Positions 33,997 through 43,180 of a stretch of 64,000 nucleotides of DNA are shown piece by piece. This DNA is from JAJPXC01 sp964628905. GTDB lineage: Bacteria > Bacteroidota > Bacteroidia > Bacteroidales > Muribaculaceae. Every line of letters starts with the position of its first letter. The stretch's first letter is position 1. The position numbers and the translations under genes were made by a program. Under the pieces are notes generated by a model that was not told where the DNA came from, did no database searches, and saw nothing but the letters and a program-made list of their open reading frames with translations. Where the stretch lies: the NCBI GenBank assembly GCA_964628905.1, contig CAZVNS010000005.1:16733-80732 (forward strand). The letters run 5' to 3'.

Positions 33997-35649
33997 ATGG
34001 AAGAAACGCCTGTCAAGATTGATCTCCTGATGGAATGCAGTTGGGAGGTCTGTAATAAAATCGGCGGCATCTACACGGTGCTGTCAACAAAGGCCAAGAC
34101 GCTTCAGCAATTATACAAAGGGAGCTTGATTTTCATAGGCCCGGATGTGTGGTCGTCGGAAAATCCATCGCCATATTTCATTGAGTCGACACCTGCGCCG
34201 CTTAAGTCGTGGAAGCAGCAGCTCGACCTGCCCATGGGCGTTGCCGTGAGGGTAGGGCGCTGGAACGTGCCGGGCAAGCCGATGGCTGTGCTTGTGAAGT
34301 TCGACGGTGTATACCCCCACCTTAATGATATATATGGGCGGATGTTCCAGCTCTACGGCGTGGACTCGCTTCACGCCTATGGCGACTACGGCGAGGGTTG
34401 CGCCTTCGCTGTTGCATCGGCATTGGTGATGGAGTCGCTCGCCAAGCACCTTGCGCCGGCGGCCGACGCCAATGTGGTGGCGCACTTCAACGAGTGGACC
34501 ACCGGCATGGGTGAGCTGTACCTGAAGTGGGCTATGCCCTCGGTGGCTACCATCTTCACCACCCACGCCACGAGCATGGGCCGCAGCATCTGCGGCAACA
34601 ACAAGCCCCTCTACGACTATCTGAAGGCCTACAATGGCGACCAGATGGCGCGAGAGCTCAACATGGAGGCCAAGCACTCGCTGGAGAAGGCGGCGGCACA
34701 TCAGGCCGACTGCTTCACCACGGTGAGCGACATCACCGCCGCTGAGTGTGAGCAGCTGTTGGAGCGGCGCCCTGATGTGGTGACCCCCAATGGATTTGAG
34801 CGCAACTTCGTGCCCACGGGGGCCAAGTACGGCCAGGCTCGCGCCGATGCCCGCAACAAGCTCGTGGAGGTGGCCAATGCCTTGACCGGCCGCCGCTTCG
34901 ACGTGGAGCGCACGTTTATCGTCGGCACCTCAGGCCGCTGTGAGTACCGCAACAAGGGCATCGACCTCTTTATCGACTCGATGCAGCGCCTTGCCGCCGA
35001 GCAACCCGCTAAGGATGTGCTGGCATTTATTATGGTACCCGCGTGGGTGAAGGAGCCACGGGCTGACCTGCTCGACTCGATGGCCGGGCGCGGCAACCAC
35101 TCGCTGTGGCACCCCTACCTCACACACTGGATCAACAATCCCGGCGAGGACCTCATAGAGCGTCGTTTAGGCGAGTTGAATATCCCCGACAATGTGACAG
35201 TGATATACGTGCCCTGCTACCTCGACGGTCGCGACGGCATATTCAACCGCACGTATTACGACCTGCTCGTGGGCTTCGACGCCACGGTGTTCCCATCGTA
35301 CTATGAGCCGTGGGGTTACACACCGCTTGAGAGCGTGGCCTTTGGCGTGCCCACGATCACCACATCGCTTTCAGGCTTCGGCCTGTGGATTTTGTCGACA
35401 TTCGACAACTCATTCGACAGCTGCGGCGTTAATGTAATAGCCAGAGGCGACTTCAACTACGATAGCGTGGTTGGGGCCATAGCGCGTGCGCTGCGCTACC
35501 TGATCAGCCTTGGCGCCGACGAGATGAAGATGATAAGCAAAGCCGCCGTGCGCACAGCCCGTGCGGCCGACTGGTCGAACTTCATCACCTACAACGAGCG
35601 CGCCTTTGAGTTGGCCCTCGAACATGCGAAGAAACGTAATCAACGATAA
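33997..35649 (+). CDS. GT3-type (eukaryote-like) glycogen synthase
   Basis: This 550-residue enzyme adds glucose from a nucleotide sugar to growing glycogen. It starts MEETPVKIDLLMECSWEVCNKIGGIYTV in sense, with the ECSWEVxNKxGGI pattern of the GT3 family (animal and fungal type) rather than the GT5 GlgA pattern KxGGLADV. Further landmarks are AHFNEWTTG, IFTTHATSMGR, VTPNGFE and, near residue 435, SYYEPWGYTPLES, the family's acceptor/donor-site segment. GT3 synthases are usual in Bacteroidales. The phosphorylase gene follows 26 bp downstream, so synthesis and breakdown of glycogen are probably co-expressed. Confidence 0.88.
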   Translation: MEETPVKIDLLMECSWEVCNKIGGIYTVLSTKAKTLQQLYKGSLIFIGPDVWSSENPSPYFIESTPAPLKSWKQQLDLPMGVAVRVGRWNVPGKPMAVLVKFDGVYPHLNDIYGRMFQLYGVDSLHAYGDYGEGCAFAVASALVMESLAKHLAPAADANVVAHFNEWTTGMGELYLKWAMPSVATIFTTHATSMGRSICGNNKPLYDYLKAYNGDQMARELNMEAKHSLEKAAAHQADCFTTVSDITAAECEQLLERRPDVVTPNGFERNFVPTGAKYGQARADARNKLVEVANALTGRRFDVERTFIVGTSGRCEYRNKGIDLFIDSMQRLAAEQPAKDVLAFIMVPAWVKEPRADLLDSMAGRGNHSLWHPYLTHWINNPGEDLIERRLGELNIPDNVTVIYVPCYLDGRDGIFNRTYYDLLVGFDATVFPSYYEPWGYTPLESVAFGVPTITTSLSGFGLWILSTFDNSFDSCGVNVIARGDFNYDSVVGAIARALRYLISLGADEMKMISKAAVRTARAADWSNFITYNERAFELALEHAKKRNQR

Positions 35650-35675
35650 TATAAAAAACTACATATAAACAAATT

Positions 35676-38231
35676 ATGAAACTCGAAGTAAGCAATACCA
35701 ACGCTGCCTCATGGCGCGAGATTACAGTGAAAGCTGAACTCCCCGGCAAGCTCAAATCCCTGGAAGAAATCGCCCGCAACCTATGGTGGGTGTGGAACAG
35801 TGAGGGCAAGACCTTGTTCCGTGAACTCGACCCCGACCTGTGGCGCTCCACCGGCGAGAACCCCGTGATGGTGCTCCAGCAGCTGTCGTCAGCCCGCCTT
35901 GAGCAGATTAAGTCCGACAAGGATATGATGTCGCGCATCGATGAGGTGTACGCTTCATTCAAGGAATATATGAAGAAGCCCATGCGCAAGGATGTGCCCT
36001 CAGTGGCCTACTTCTCGATGGAATATGGCCTCTGCAACGCCCTGAAGATCTACTCCGGTGGTCTGGGCGTGCTCGCCGGCGACTACATCAAGGAGGCATC
36101 CGACTCGTGCATCGACATGACCGCCGTGGGCTTCCTCTATCGCTACGGCTACTTCACCCAGACTCTGTCGGTCGACGGCCAGCAGATAGCCAACTATGAG
36201 CCCCAGAACTTCAACCAGCTCCCCATCGAGCAGGTGCTCAACCCCGACGGCACCCCCATGATCCTCGAGGTGCCTTACCCCGGCCGCACTATCTACAGCC
36301 ACATCTGGCGCGTCAACGTAGGCCGCATGAAGCTCTTCCTGATGGATACCGACTTAGACATGAACTCAGAGTTTGACCGCGTGATCACCCATCAGCTCTA
36401 CGGTGGCGACTGGGAGAACCGCATCAAGCAGGAGTATCTGCTCGGCATCGGCGGCGTGCTGATGCTCAAGAAGCTCGGCATCAAGACCCAACTCTTCCAC
36501 TGCAACGAGGGCCACGCAGCACTGCTCAACCTGCAGCGCCTGGTCGACTACGTGCAGGGCGACCACCTCGACTTCAACGTAGCCCTCGAGCTTGTGCGCG
36601 CTTCGAGCCTCTACACTGTCCACACCCCCGTGCCCGCAGGCCACGACTACTTCGAAGAAGGCCTCTTTGGCAAATACATGGGTGAATACCCCGCCAAGCT
36701 CGGCATCAGCTGGAACGACCTGATGAACATGGGTCGCGAGAACCCCAACACCAGCGAACGCTTCTCGATGAGCGTGTTCGCCCTCAACACCTGCCAGGAG
36801 GCCAACGGTGTGAGCTGGCTCCACGGCGAAGTGTCGAAGAAAATGTTTGCCGGCATCTGGAAGGGCTACTCATGGGAGGAGTCGCACGTAGGCTACGTGA
36901 CCAACGGCGTGCACATGCCCACATGGGCCGCCTCAGAGTGGAAAGCCTTCTACGGCAAGCACCTCGGCCAGCAAGTGTTTGAGCACCAGAGCGACCTCGA
37001 GGCTTGGAAGGGCATCTTCGAGTGCAGCGACGAGTCAATCTGGGAGATGCGCATGCGGCTTAAAAACAAGTTTATCAACTTCGTGAAGCGCGACTTCAAG
37101 GCCAAATGGCTCGCCAACCAGGGCGACCCCTCAGCCGTGATGAAAATCGTCGACAAAATCAACCCCAACGCCCTGATCATTGGCTTCGCACGCCGCTTCG
37201 CCACTTACAAGCGCGCACACCTGCTCTTCACCGACCTCGACCGTCTGGCCAAGATCGTCAACAACGAGCAGTTCCCCGTGCAGTTCGTATTCTCAGGCAA
37301 GGCTCACCCCGCTGATGGCGCAGGCCAGGGCTTGATCAAGCGTATCATCGAGATCTCGCGCATGCCTCAGTTCCTTGGCAAGATTATCTTCCTCGAGGAC
37401 TACAACATGGTGGTGGCCAAGCGCCTTGTGTCGGGAGTCGACATCTGGCTCAACACGCCCACACGCCCCCTCGAGGCATCAGGCACATCAGGCGAGAAAG
37501 CCGAGATGAACGGTGTGCTCAACTTCTCAGTGCTCGATGGCTGGTGGTACGAAGGCTACCGCTTCAACGAGAAGGCCGGATGGGCCCTCACCGACAAGCG
37601 CACATACACCGAACAGGCCCAGCAGGACAAACTCGACGCCGCCACCATCTACTCGATGCTTGAGAACGAGATCATACCCCTCTACTTCGCCAAGAACTCC
37701 AAGGGCTACTCCCCCGAGTGGGTACAGTACATCAAGCGCTCAATCGGCGACATCGCACCCCACTTCACCATGAAGCGCATGATCGACGACTACATCACGC
37801 GCTTCTACACCCCCGAGGCCATCCGCCTGAAGAAGCTCAAAGCCAACGACGACAAACTCGCCAAGGAAATCGTGGCTTGGAAGGAGCGCGTGGCATCGGC
37901 CTGGAACGGCGTTCACGCCACCGAGGTCAACACCATCGCCACCAACGGAGCATCCACCGGCGACGTTCACGAGGCCACCATCACCGTCGACACCAACGGC
38001 CTTGGCATCGACGTGGCTTGCGAGCTGGTAGTATACCAGAGCAAGGACGGCCAGGAGCACCTGCTCAAGCGCGTGCCCTTCAAGGTGGTGGCTGAGAACG
38101 GCAACCTCGTCACATATCAGCTCAAGGACAAGATGAAGGACCCCGGAGTGTTCCGCTACGCCTACCGCCTGTACCCCACCAACCCCAACCTGCCTCATCG
38201 TCAGGACTTCGCCTACACCCGCTGGGTGTAA
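35676..38231 (+). CDS. glgP: Alpha-glucan (glycogen/maltodextrin) phosphorylase, GT35
   Basis: This 851-residue enzyme releases glucose-1-phosphate from alpha-1,4-glucans. It belongs to the Thermotoga-type branch with an N-terminal DUF3417 segment (LEEIARNLWWVWN, residues 29-41). Catalytic landmarks are VAYFSMEYGL, GGLGVLAGD, FHCNEGHAA, GYVTNGVHMPTW and the PLP-lysine region EASGTSGEKAEMNG near residue 600, where the common SGMKA reads SGEKA. The last 120 residues form an extra beta-rich domain. It sits directly downstream of the glycogen synthase gene. Confidence 0.9.
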   Translation: MKLEVSNTNAASWREITVKAELPGKLKSLEEIARNLWWVWNSEGKTLFRELDPDLWRSTGENPVMVLQQLSSARLEQIKSDKDMMSRIDEVYASFKEYMKKPMRKDVPSVAYFSMEYGLCNALKIYSGGLGVLAGDYIKEASDSCIDMTAVGFLYRYGYFTQTLSVDGQQIANYEPQNFNQLPIEQVLNPDGTPMILEVPYPGRTIYSHIWRVNVGRMKLFLMDTDLDMNSEFDRVITHQLYGGDWENRIKQEYLLGIGGVLMLKKLGIKTQLFHCNEGHAALLNLQRLVDYVQGDHLDFNVALELVRASSLYTVHTPVPAGHDYFEEGLFGKYMGEYPAKLGISWNDLMNMGRENPNTSERFSMSVFALNTCQEANGVSWLHGEVSKKMFAGIWKGYSWEESHVGYVTNGVHMPTWAASEWKAFYGKHLGQQVFEHQSDLEAWKGIFECSDESIWEMRMRLKNKFINFVKRDFKAKWLANQGDPSAVMKIVDKINPNALIIGFARRFATYKRAHLLFTDLDRLAKIVNNEQFPVQFVFSGKAHPADGAGQGLIKRIIEISRMPQFLGKIIFLEDYNMVVAKRLVSGVDIWLNTPTRPLEASGTSGEKAEMNGVLNFSVLDGWWYEGYRFNEKAGWALTDKRTYTEQAQQDKLDAATIYSMLENEIIPLYFAKNSKGYSPEWVQYIKRSIGDIAPHFTMKRMIDDYITRFYTPEAIRLKKLKANDDKLAKEIVAWKERVASAWNGVHATEVNTIATNGASTGDVHEATITVDTNGLGIDVACELVVYQSKDGQEHLLKRVPFKVVAENGNLVTYQLKDKMKDPGVFRYAYRLYPTNPNLPHRQDFAYTRWV

Positions 38232-38283
38232 CCATTGGACGCATTTCCAATAGTACTTAATCATATCCTTAATCATATCCCTG

Positions 38284-38318
38284 AGGGTTGCTGCAAGATT
38301 TTTGTGGCAGCCCTTTAT
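38284..38318 (+). terminator. Terminator of the glycogen genes
   Basis: AGGGTTGC (38284-38291) pairs with GGCAGCCCT (38306-38314) with one G-T pair, followed by TTATTA. Two direct copies of TTAATCATATCC precede it (38257-38280). Confidence 0.6.
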
Positions 38319-38344
38319 TATGTCACAAATAATTATTACCTTTG
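38314..38344 (+). promoter_or_regulatory. Promoter for guaB
   Basis: TTTA (38314-38317), a 19-nt spacer and TACCTTTG (38337-38344). It overlaps the end of the preceding terminator. Confidence 0.65.
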
Positions 38345-38369
38345 CATGCAATAAAATTAAACCCATCTT

Positions 38370-39851
38370 ATGTCGTCATTTATTGCAGATCGAGTGAAGA
38401 TGGACGGGCTGACGTTTGACGACGTCCTGCTGATACCATCTTATTCCGAAGTCCTCCCCCGCGAGGTAAACCTCCAAACCAAATTTTCGCGCAACATCAC
38501 CCTTAACGTGCCCTTAGTGTCGGCGGCAATGGACACCGTCACCGAGGCTCGTCTCGCTATAGCCATAGCCCGCGAAGGTGGCATCGGCGTGATCCACAAG
38601 AACATGCCTATAGCCGAACAGGCACGCCAGGTGCATGCCGTGAAGCGTGCCGAGAACGGCATGATCTACGACCCCGTCACCATCAAGCTCGGCAGCAACG
38701 TGGCCGACGCCCTGGCGATGATGGAGGAATACCACATCGGCGGTATACCAGTGGTCGACGACCAGGGGATGCTCCGGGGCATCGTCACCAACCGCGACCT
38801 CCGCTTCGAGCGCAACCTCAGCCGTCCGATAGATGAGGTGATGACATCCGAAAACCTCGTCACCACCAACCAGTCGACCAACCTTGAGGAGGCCGCCGAC
38901 ATACTCCAGAGGCATAAGATAGAGAAGCTCCCGGTGGTAGATGCCGACGGCAAGCTCATCGGACTCGTCACTTACAAAGATATCACCAAGGCCAAGGATA
39001 AGCCCAACGCCTGCAAAGATGCCCGCGGACGCCTCCGCGTGGCAGCCGGCGTGGGGGTGACAGCCGACTCGATGGAGCGCGTCGACGCCCTTGTTGCCGC
39101 CGGAGTTGACGCAATAGTCATTGATACCGCCCACGGACACTCCCGCGGCGTGGTCGGCGTGCTCCGTGCCATCAAGGAGAAATATCCCGACATCGATGTA
39201 GTGGTGGGCAACATTGCCACCGGCGACGCCGCCAAATACCTCGTGGAGAATGGCGCTGACGGCGTGAAGGTAGGCATCGGCCCCGGCTCGATATGCACCA
39301 CCCGCGTCATAGCCGGAGTAGGAGTGCCCCAGCTCTCGGCTGTCTACGATGTGGCCAAGGCACTTGAAGGCACCGGTGTGCCTCTTATAGCCGACGGCGG
39401 CATCCGCTATTCAGGCGACATCGTCAAGGCTCTGGCCGCAGGTGGCTACAGCGTGATGCTCGGCGGCATGCTCGCAGGAGTCGAGGAGTCGCCCGGCGAC
39501 ACCATAATATATAATGGACGTAAATACAAGGCATACCGCGGCATGGGCTCGCTTGAGGCAATGGAAAAAGGCTCGAAGGACCGTTACTTCCAGGCCGGCG
39601 AGACCGACACCCGCAAGCTCGTGCCCGAAGGCATCGCAGCACGCGTGCCTTACAAAGGCTCACTCTATGAGGTTGTGTATCAGATGTTAGGCGGTCTTCG
39701 TGCCGGCATGGGCTACTGTGGCGCCCCCAACATCGAGGCACTCCATTCGGCCAAGTTCACCCGCATCACCGGCGCAGGCGTAGCCGAGAGCCATCCCCAC
39801 GACGTAGCCATCACAAGCGAAGCCCCCAACTATAGCCAATCGCACCAGTAA
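38370..39851 (+). CDS. guaB: Inosine-5'-monophosphate dehydrogenase
   Basis: This 493-residue enzyme oxidizes IMP to XMP, the committed step to guanine nucleotides. The barrel begins LTFDDVLLIPSYSEVLP. A pair of CBS domains is inserted at about residues 95-205, a regulatory module that binds nucleotides. The catalytic cysteine lies in GIGPGSICTTR (near residue 308), followed by ADGGIRYSGDI and the flap GMGSLEAM. Length is typical. The TAA stop is part of a TAAGACCCC element. It connects with purH, encoded 16 kb downstream, which makes IMP. Confidence 0.96.
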   Translation: MSSFIADRVKMDGLTFDDVLLIPSYSEVLPREVNLQTKFSRNITLNVPLVSAAMDTVTEARLAIAIAREGGIGVIHKNMPIAEQARQVHAVKRAENGMIYDPVTIKLGSNVADALAMMEEYHIGGIPVVDDQGMLRGIVTNRDLRFERNLSRPIDEVMTSENLVTTNQSTNLEEAADILQRHKIEKLPVVDADGKLIGLVTYKDITKAKDKPNACKDARGRLRVAAGVGVTADSMERVDALVAAGVDAIVIDTAHGHSRGVVGVLRAIKEKYPDIDVVVGNIATGDAAKYLVENGADGVKVGIGPGSICTTRVIAGVGVPQLSAVYDVAKALEGTGVPLIADGGIRYSGDIVKALAAGGYSVMLGGMLAGVEESPGDTIIYNGRKYKAYRGMGSLEAMEKGSKDRYFQAGETDTRKLVPEGIAARVPYKGSLYEVVYQMLGGLRAGMGYCGAPNIEALHSAKFTRITGAGVAESHPHDVAITSEAPNYSQSHQ

Positions 39852-39876
39852 GACCCCACCACATAAAATGGGACCT
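39850..39876. repeat. Partial AGACCCC element after guaB
   Basis: AAGACCCCACCACATAAAA is followed by TGGGACCT, an imperfect short version of the palindrome seen at 30165 and 43054. The guaB stop codon forms its first bases. Confidence 0.6.
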
Positions 39877-39900
39877 GAGAGCCTAAAAAAATTTCGCAGG

Positions 39901-39939
39901 CAGAGTAATAAAGTGGGCTACACCTACGTTATTACTCTG
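39901..39939 (+). terminator. Hairpin between guaB and the parvulin gene
   Basis: CAGAGTAATAA (39901-39911) pairs perfectly with TTATTACTCTG (39929-39939) around a 17-nt loop and is followed by TCTAACTTTTG. It may end guaB transcription or act on the downstream promoter region. Confidence 0.55.
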
Positions 39940-39998
39940 TCTAACTTTTGTAAACTTGAACCCCCCTTGCATAAGGGATTGAATATTTTAACCTTACG

Positions 39999-41942
39999 AT
40001 GATGAAAAAACCAATTCTGTTCACAGCCATCGCCGCAATGGTGCTCACCTCGATGTCGTCGATGTGGGCTAAGAAGACCGATGATCCTGTGCTCATGACT
40101 GTAAATGGTAAAGATGTGAGACTCAGTGAATTTCAGTATCTTTACAACAAAAATAACGACCAACAGAGCCAGAAGCAACCCATCGACGAGTATGTCGACA
40201 TGTTTATCAACTTCAAGCTCAAAGTGGCCGACGCCGAGGCCGAGGGAATAGATACCACGGCAGCTTTCCGCAACGAGTTCGCCTCATATCGCCGCACCCT
40301 CGCCGCGCCCTATCTCACTGACTCAACCGTGCTCAACAACCTCGTGGAGGAGGCTTACAACCGCATGACCGAAGATGTCGACGTGATGCACCTGATGCTC
40401 CCCCGTGGGCACAACGACGCCGAGGCCGCCGAGATGCACCACAAGCTCGACTCACTCCGCACACTCCTCGTCAATGGCGCCGACTGGGCGGAGGTAGCCA
40501 AAGCCAACTCCGTAGACCCCGGCGTGGCCCGCAACAACGGCCACATGGGTTGGATGTCGGCCAACCAGTATCCCTATTCATTCGAAGTAGTGGCCTACAA
40601 CACCCCCGTAGGTGAGATTTCGGGCATTATCGACACCGAATTTGGCCACCACATCGTAAAAGTACTCGGCCGTCGCCCTGCCCGCGGACAAGTGCTTGTG
40701 CAGCACATACTCAAGCTCTTCCCCCGCGGCAACAACGTTGACAACTCACCTGAGCAGAAGGCCGCAATCGACTCACTCTACACAGCCCTGCTCGCAGGTG
40801 CCGACTTCGACGAAATGGCCAAGACCGAGAGCGAAGACCCCGGCTCGGCACGTCAGGGTGGCCGCCTCCCCTGGTTTGGTACCGGCCGAATGGTACCCGA
40901 GTTTGAGGACGTGTCGTTCGCCCTGGCCGATGGTGAGATGAGCAAGCCCTTCGCCACCTCCTATGGCTGGCATATCGTGAAGCGCATTGAGAGCCGCGGC
41001 GTAGGCACACTCGACGACAACAAGGCCGCCCTCATAAAAATCGTCAGCGGTGACGAGCGCGGCACACTCCCCGTAAAGTCATGCCTCGACCGACTGAAGA
41101 AACAATACAAGTCGACCGTCAACCAAAAAGGCCTTGACAAAGTGATGTCGCTTGTAGTAGCCAACAATGAGCAGCTCGACTCAGCCCTCGTGGCCCAGCT
41201 CCGCAACGACAACACCGTGGTATTCACCGTCAATAAGCGCAACCACACTATCGCTGAGTGCATCGGACGTGTCAAGATCTCAGTGCCTGTGAAGATGGAA
41301 AGCGCACGCATGTACATCACCGACGCTGTCAACCGTGAGATGGACGAGGCCACCTTCGAGGCCGAGCGCGACAACCTCGCAGCTCGATATCCCGAATACG
41401 GCTACTTCGTCAACGAATACCGCGATGGCATGCTCCTCTTCGAGGTGAGCAACCGCAAGGTTTGGGAGAAGGCTTCAAAGGATAAGGAAGGCCTCGAGCG
41501 CTACTTCCAAGCCAACCGCGACCGCTACACATGGGAGCAACCCAAATATAAGGGTATGATCATATTCACCCCCAACGACTCAGTAGAGCAGGCGGTCAAG
41601 GCTTACATGGCCGATAAGACCATCGCTCCCACCTCGCTCTCCGACGAACTCAAGCAGCAGTTTGGCCGCGATGTGAAGGTAGAGCGAGTGATAGCAGCCA
41701 AGGGCGACAACGCCATCGTCGACGCCGCCGCATTTGGCGCCGACAAGCCCGCCCCCTCAGGCCGCTGGACCAACTACTTCGCCTATGCCGGCAAAATCAT
41801 CAACGCCCCTGAAGAGGCAGCCGACGTGCGCGGCCAGGTGACTACCGACTATCAAGCACAGCTCGAGCAGGAGTGGATATCGCAACTCCGCGAGCGTTAC
41901 CCATACAAGGTCAACCAAAAGGTGCTCGACTCAATGAAATAA
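39999..41942 (+). CDS. Periplasmic parvulin-type peptidyl-prolyl isomerase (SurA/PpiC-like)
   Basis: This 647-residue protein has a signal peptide (residues 1-24, MWA) and two parvulin domains. The first (about 123-225) contains HLMLPRGH, GHMGWM and FGHHIVKVLGRR; the second (about 228-335) contains VQHILKLFPRG, GGRLPWFG and YGWHIVKRIE. The long C-terminal region (340-647) has no clear motif. Such proteins chaperone outer-membrane and secreted proteins in the periplasm. Two adjacent ATGs (39999, 40002) both give the same signal peptide. Expression probably starts from the region with TAACTTTTG near 39942, an imperfect -7 box. Confidence 0.85.
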   Translation: MMKKPILFTAIAAMVLTSMSSMWAKKTDDPVLMTVNGKDVRLSEFQYLYNKNNDQQSQKQPIDEYVDMFINFKLKVADAEAEGIDTTAAFRNEFASYRRTLAAPYLTDSTVLNNLVEEAYNRMTEDVDVMHLMLPRGHNDAEAAEMHHKLDSLRTLLVNGADWAEVAKANSVDPGVARNNGHMGWMSANQYPYSFEVVAYNTPVGEISGIIDTEFGHHIVKVLGRRPARGQVLVQHILKLFPRGNNVDNSPEQKAAIDSLYTALLAGADFDEMAKTESEDPGSARQGGRLPWFGTGRMVPEFEDVSFALADGEMSKPFATSYGWHIVKRIESRGVGTLDDNKAALIKIVSGDERGTLPVKSCLDRLKKQYKSTVNQKGLDKVMSLVVANNEQLDSALVAQLRNDNTVVFTVNKRNHTIAECIGRVKISVPVKMESARMYITDAVNREMDEATFEAERDNLAARYPEYGYFVNEYRDGMLLFEVSNRKVWEKASKDKEGLERYFQANRDRYTWEQPKYKGMIIFTPNDSVEQAVKAYMADKTIAPTSLSDELKQQFGRDVKVERVIAAKGDNAIVDAAAFGADKPAPSGRWTNYFAYAGKIINAPEEAADVRGQVTTDYQAQLEQEWISQLRERYPYKVNQKVLDSMK

Positions 41943-41968
41943 ATCCCCATCATCGTAACATCCCCGGC

Positions 41969-41997
41969 GGGCTGCGGCGCATAGAGCGCGGCAGCCC
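41969..41997 (+). terminator. Hairpin after the parvulin gene
   Basis: GGGCTGC (41969-41975) pairs with GCAGCCC (41991-41997), with GCGC pairing inside. There is no T run. An AGACC/GGTCT element (42009-42024) follows. Confidence 0.5.
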
Positions 41998-42058
41998 GTC
42001 ACTATCTAAGACCCCATCCGGTCTGATTGATGGCGTAGGGGCACAAAAGTTCCATACT

Positions 42059-43036
42059 ATGTACTACGTTCAGAAACGAATGGAAATCGCCGGGTGTCAT
42101 CACCTCAGCCTGTCTTACGACAGTCCTTGCTCACGCATACATGGCCACAATTGGGTGGTCACCGTATATTGCCGCTCGTCACGCCTCAACGCCGATGGCA
42201 TGGTGGTAGACTTCAAGCATATCAAGGATAAGATACATGGCTACCTCGACCACGGCAATCTCAATGAGCTGTTGCCGTTTAATCCCACAGCCGAGAATAT
42301 CGCACGCTGGGTGGTGGAGCAGGTGCCGGAGTGCTATAAGGCGTCGGTTCAGGAGTCGGAGGGTAACATCGCCACATATTGCGTCGATGACGATAGCGAC
42401 GATAGAGTTAACGCCGCCACAAGTGAGAGTGATGACCACACTACTTTTAAGGTCAACGAGATATTCTACTCGCTGCAAGGGGAGGGGTATCATACAGGCA
42501 CACCCGCCGTATTTGTGCGGCTTAGCGGCTGCAACATGGCGTGCGACTTCTGCGACACCGACCATCATGGGGGTGAGGAGCTAACCATAGCAGAGATAGT
42601 GGAGCGAGTTGCCCCCTATGGCGCCAAGCACGTGGTGATCACCGGCGGTGAGTCTACATTGCAACTTACTTGTTCGCTTGTCGACGCCCTGCACGCTCAT
42701 GGCCTGTACGTGCAGATAGAGACCAACGGCTCGATCCCCATAACTCCCGACCTATTGCGTGCCATTGACTGGATAACCGTTTCACCCAAGGAGGGGCAAC
42801 TCCCTGCCATACAGCGTATCGATGAGCTCAAGGTGGTCTACGACATGTACCGCACCGGGTGGGTGGATGCTCTGGAGAGATATGCCGAACTGAGTCAACA
42901 CCTATTCCTTCAGCCCTGCGATCGAGCCGACGAGCAATGGCGCGCCGCCAACCTCCGCCACTGCATCGACTATATCCTCAGCCATCCCTGCTGGCGGTTG
43001 TCACTCCAGACCCATAAACTACTCAATATCCGATAG
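42059..43036 (+). CDS. Fused QueD-QueE: 6-carboxytetrahydropterin synthase and 7-carboxy-7-deazaguanine synthase
   Basis: This single 325-residue frame joins two consecutive enzymes of queuosine precursor synthesis. Residues 1-112 match QueD: zinc histidines in GCHHL and RIHGHNW (H28, H30), Cys24 as the predicted catalytic cysteine, LDHGNLNE, and PTAENIARWV. A hydrophilic linker (about 113-128, Asp/Ser-rich) follows. Residues 130-325 match QueE, a small radical SAM enzyme: FYSLQGEGYHTG, the cluster cysteines C158, C162 and C165 in GCNMACDFC, and VVITGGEST. ATG 42059 starts exactly at the usual QueD N-terminus; the longer frame from 41873 would overlap the upstream gene and add a non-homologous tail. 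The linker has no internal ATG, stop or frameshift, so it is a true fusion in this assembly. Confidence 0.88.
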   Translation: MYYVQKRMEIAGCHHLSLSYDSPCSRIHGHNWVVTVYCRSSRLNADGMVVDFKHIKDKIHGYLDHGNLNELLPFNPTAENIARWVVEQVPECYKASVQESEGNIATYCVDDDSDDRVNAATSESDDHTTFKVNEIFYSLQGEGYHTGTPAVFVRLSGCNMACDFCDTDHHGGEELTIAEIVERVAPYGAKHVVITGGESTLQLTCSLVDALHAHGLYVQIETNGSIPITPDLLRAIDWITVSPKEGQLPAIQRIDELKVVYDMYRTGWVDALERYAELSQHLFLQPCDRADEQWRAANLRHCIDYILSHPCWRLSLQTHKLLNIR

Positions 43037-43053
43037 TCGAACGATTGCTTATA

Positions 43054-43089
43054 AGACCTCATTCCATAACTTTTTATGAAATGAGGTCT
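43054..43089. repeat. 36-bp palindrome (AGACC element, copy B)
   Basis: AGACCTCATT (43054-43063) pairs with AATGAGGTCT (43080-43089); the inner bases also pair in part. The total length is the same as copy A, and two base pairs differ from it in a compensatory way. Confidence 0.85.
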
Positions 43090-43117
43090 AATTGCTCTAA
43101 ATTTGTTGGGCATAGAG

Positions 43118-43148
43118 TTGTGGGGATTGCGAAATAAGTTTATCTTTG
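43118..43148 (+). promoter_or_regulatory. Promoter for the GHL10 gene
   Basis: TTG (43118-43120), a 20-nt spacer and TATCTTTG (43141-43148), 32 nt before the ATG at 43181. Confidence 0.7.
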
Positions 43149-43180
43149 CAGTTACCATTCAACACATCAATTATTATCGC

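Noticed and set aside
41873..42058. N-terminal extension of the QueD-QueE frame
   Set aside because: It overlaps the end of the parvulin gene, includes hairpin and AGACC element sequence, and adds 62 residues with no similarity to QueD.
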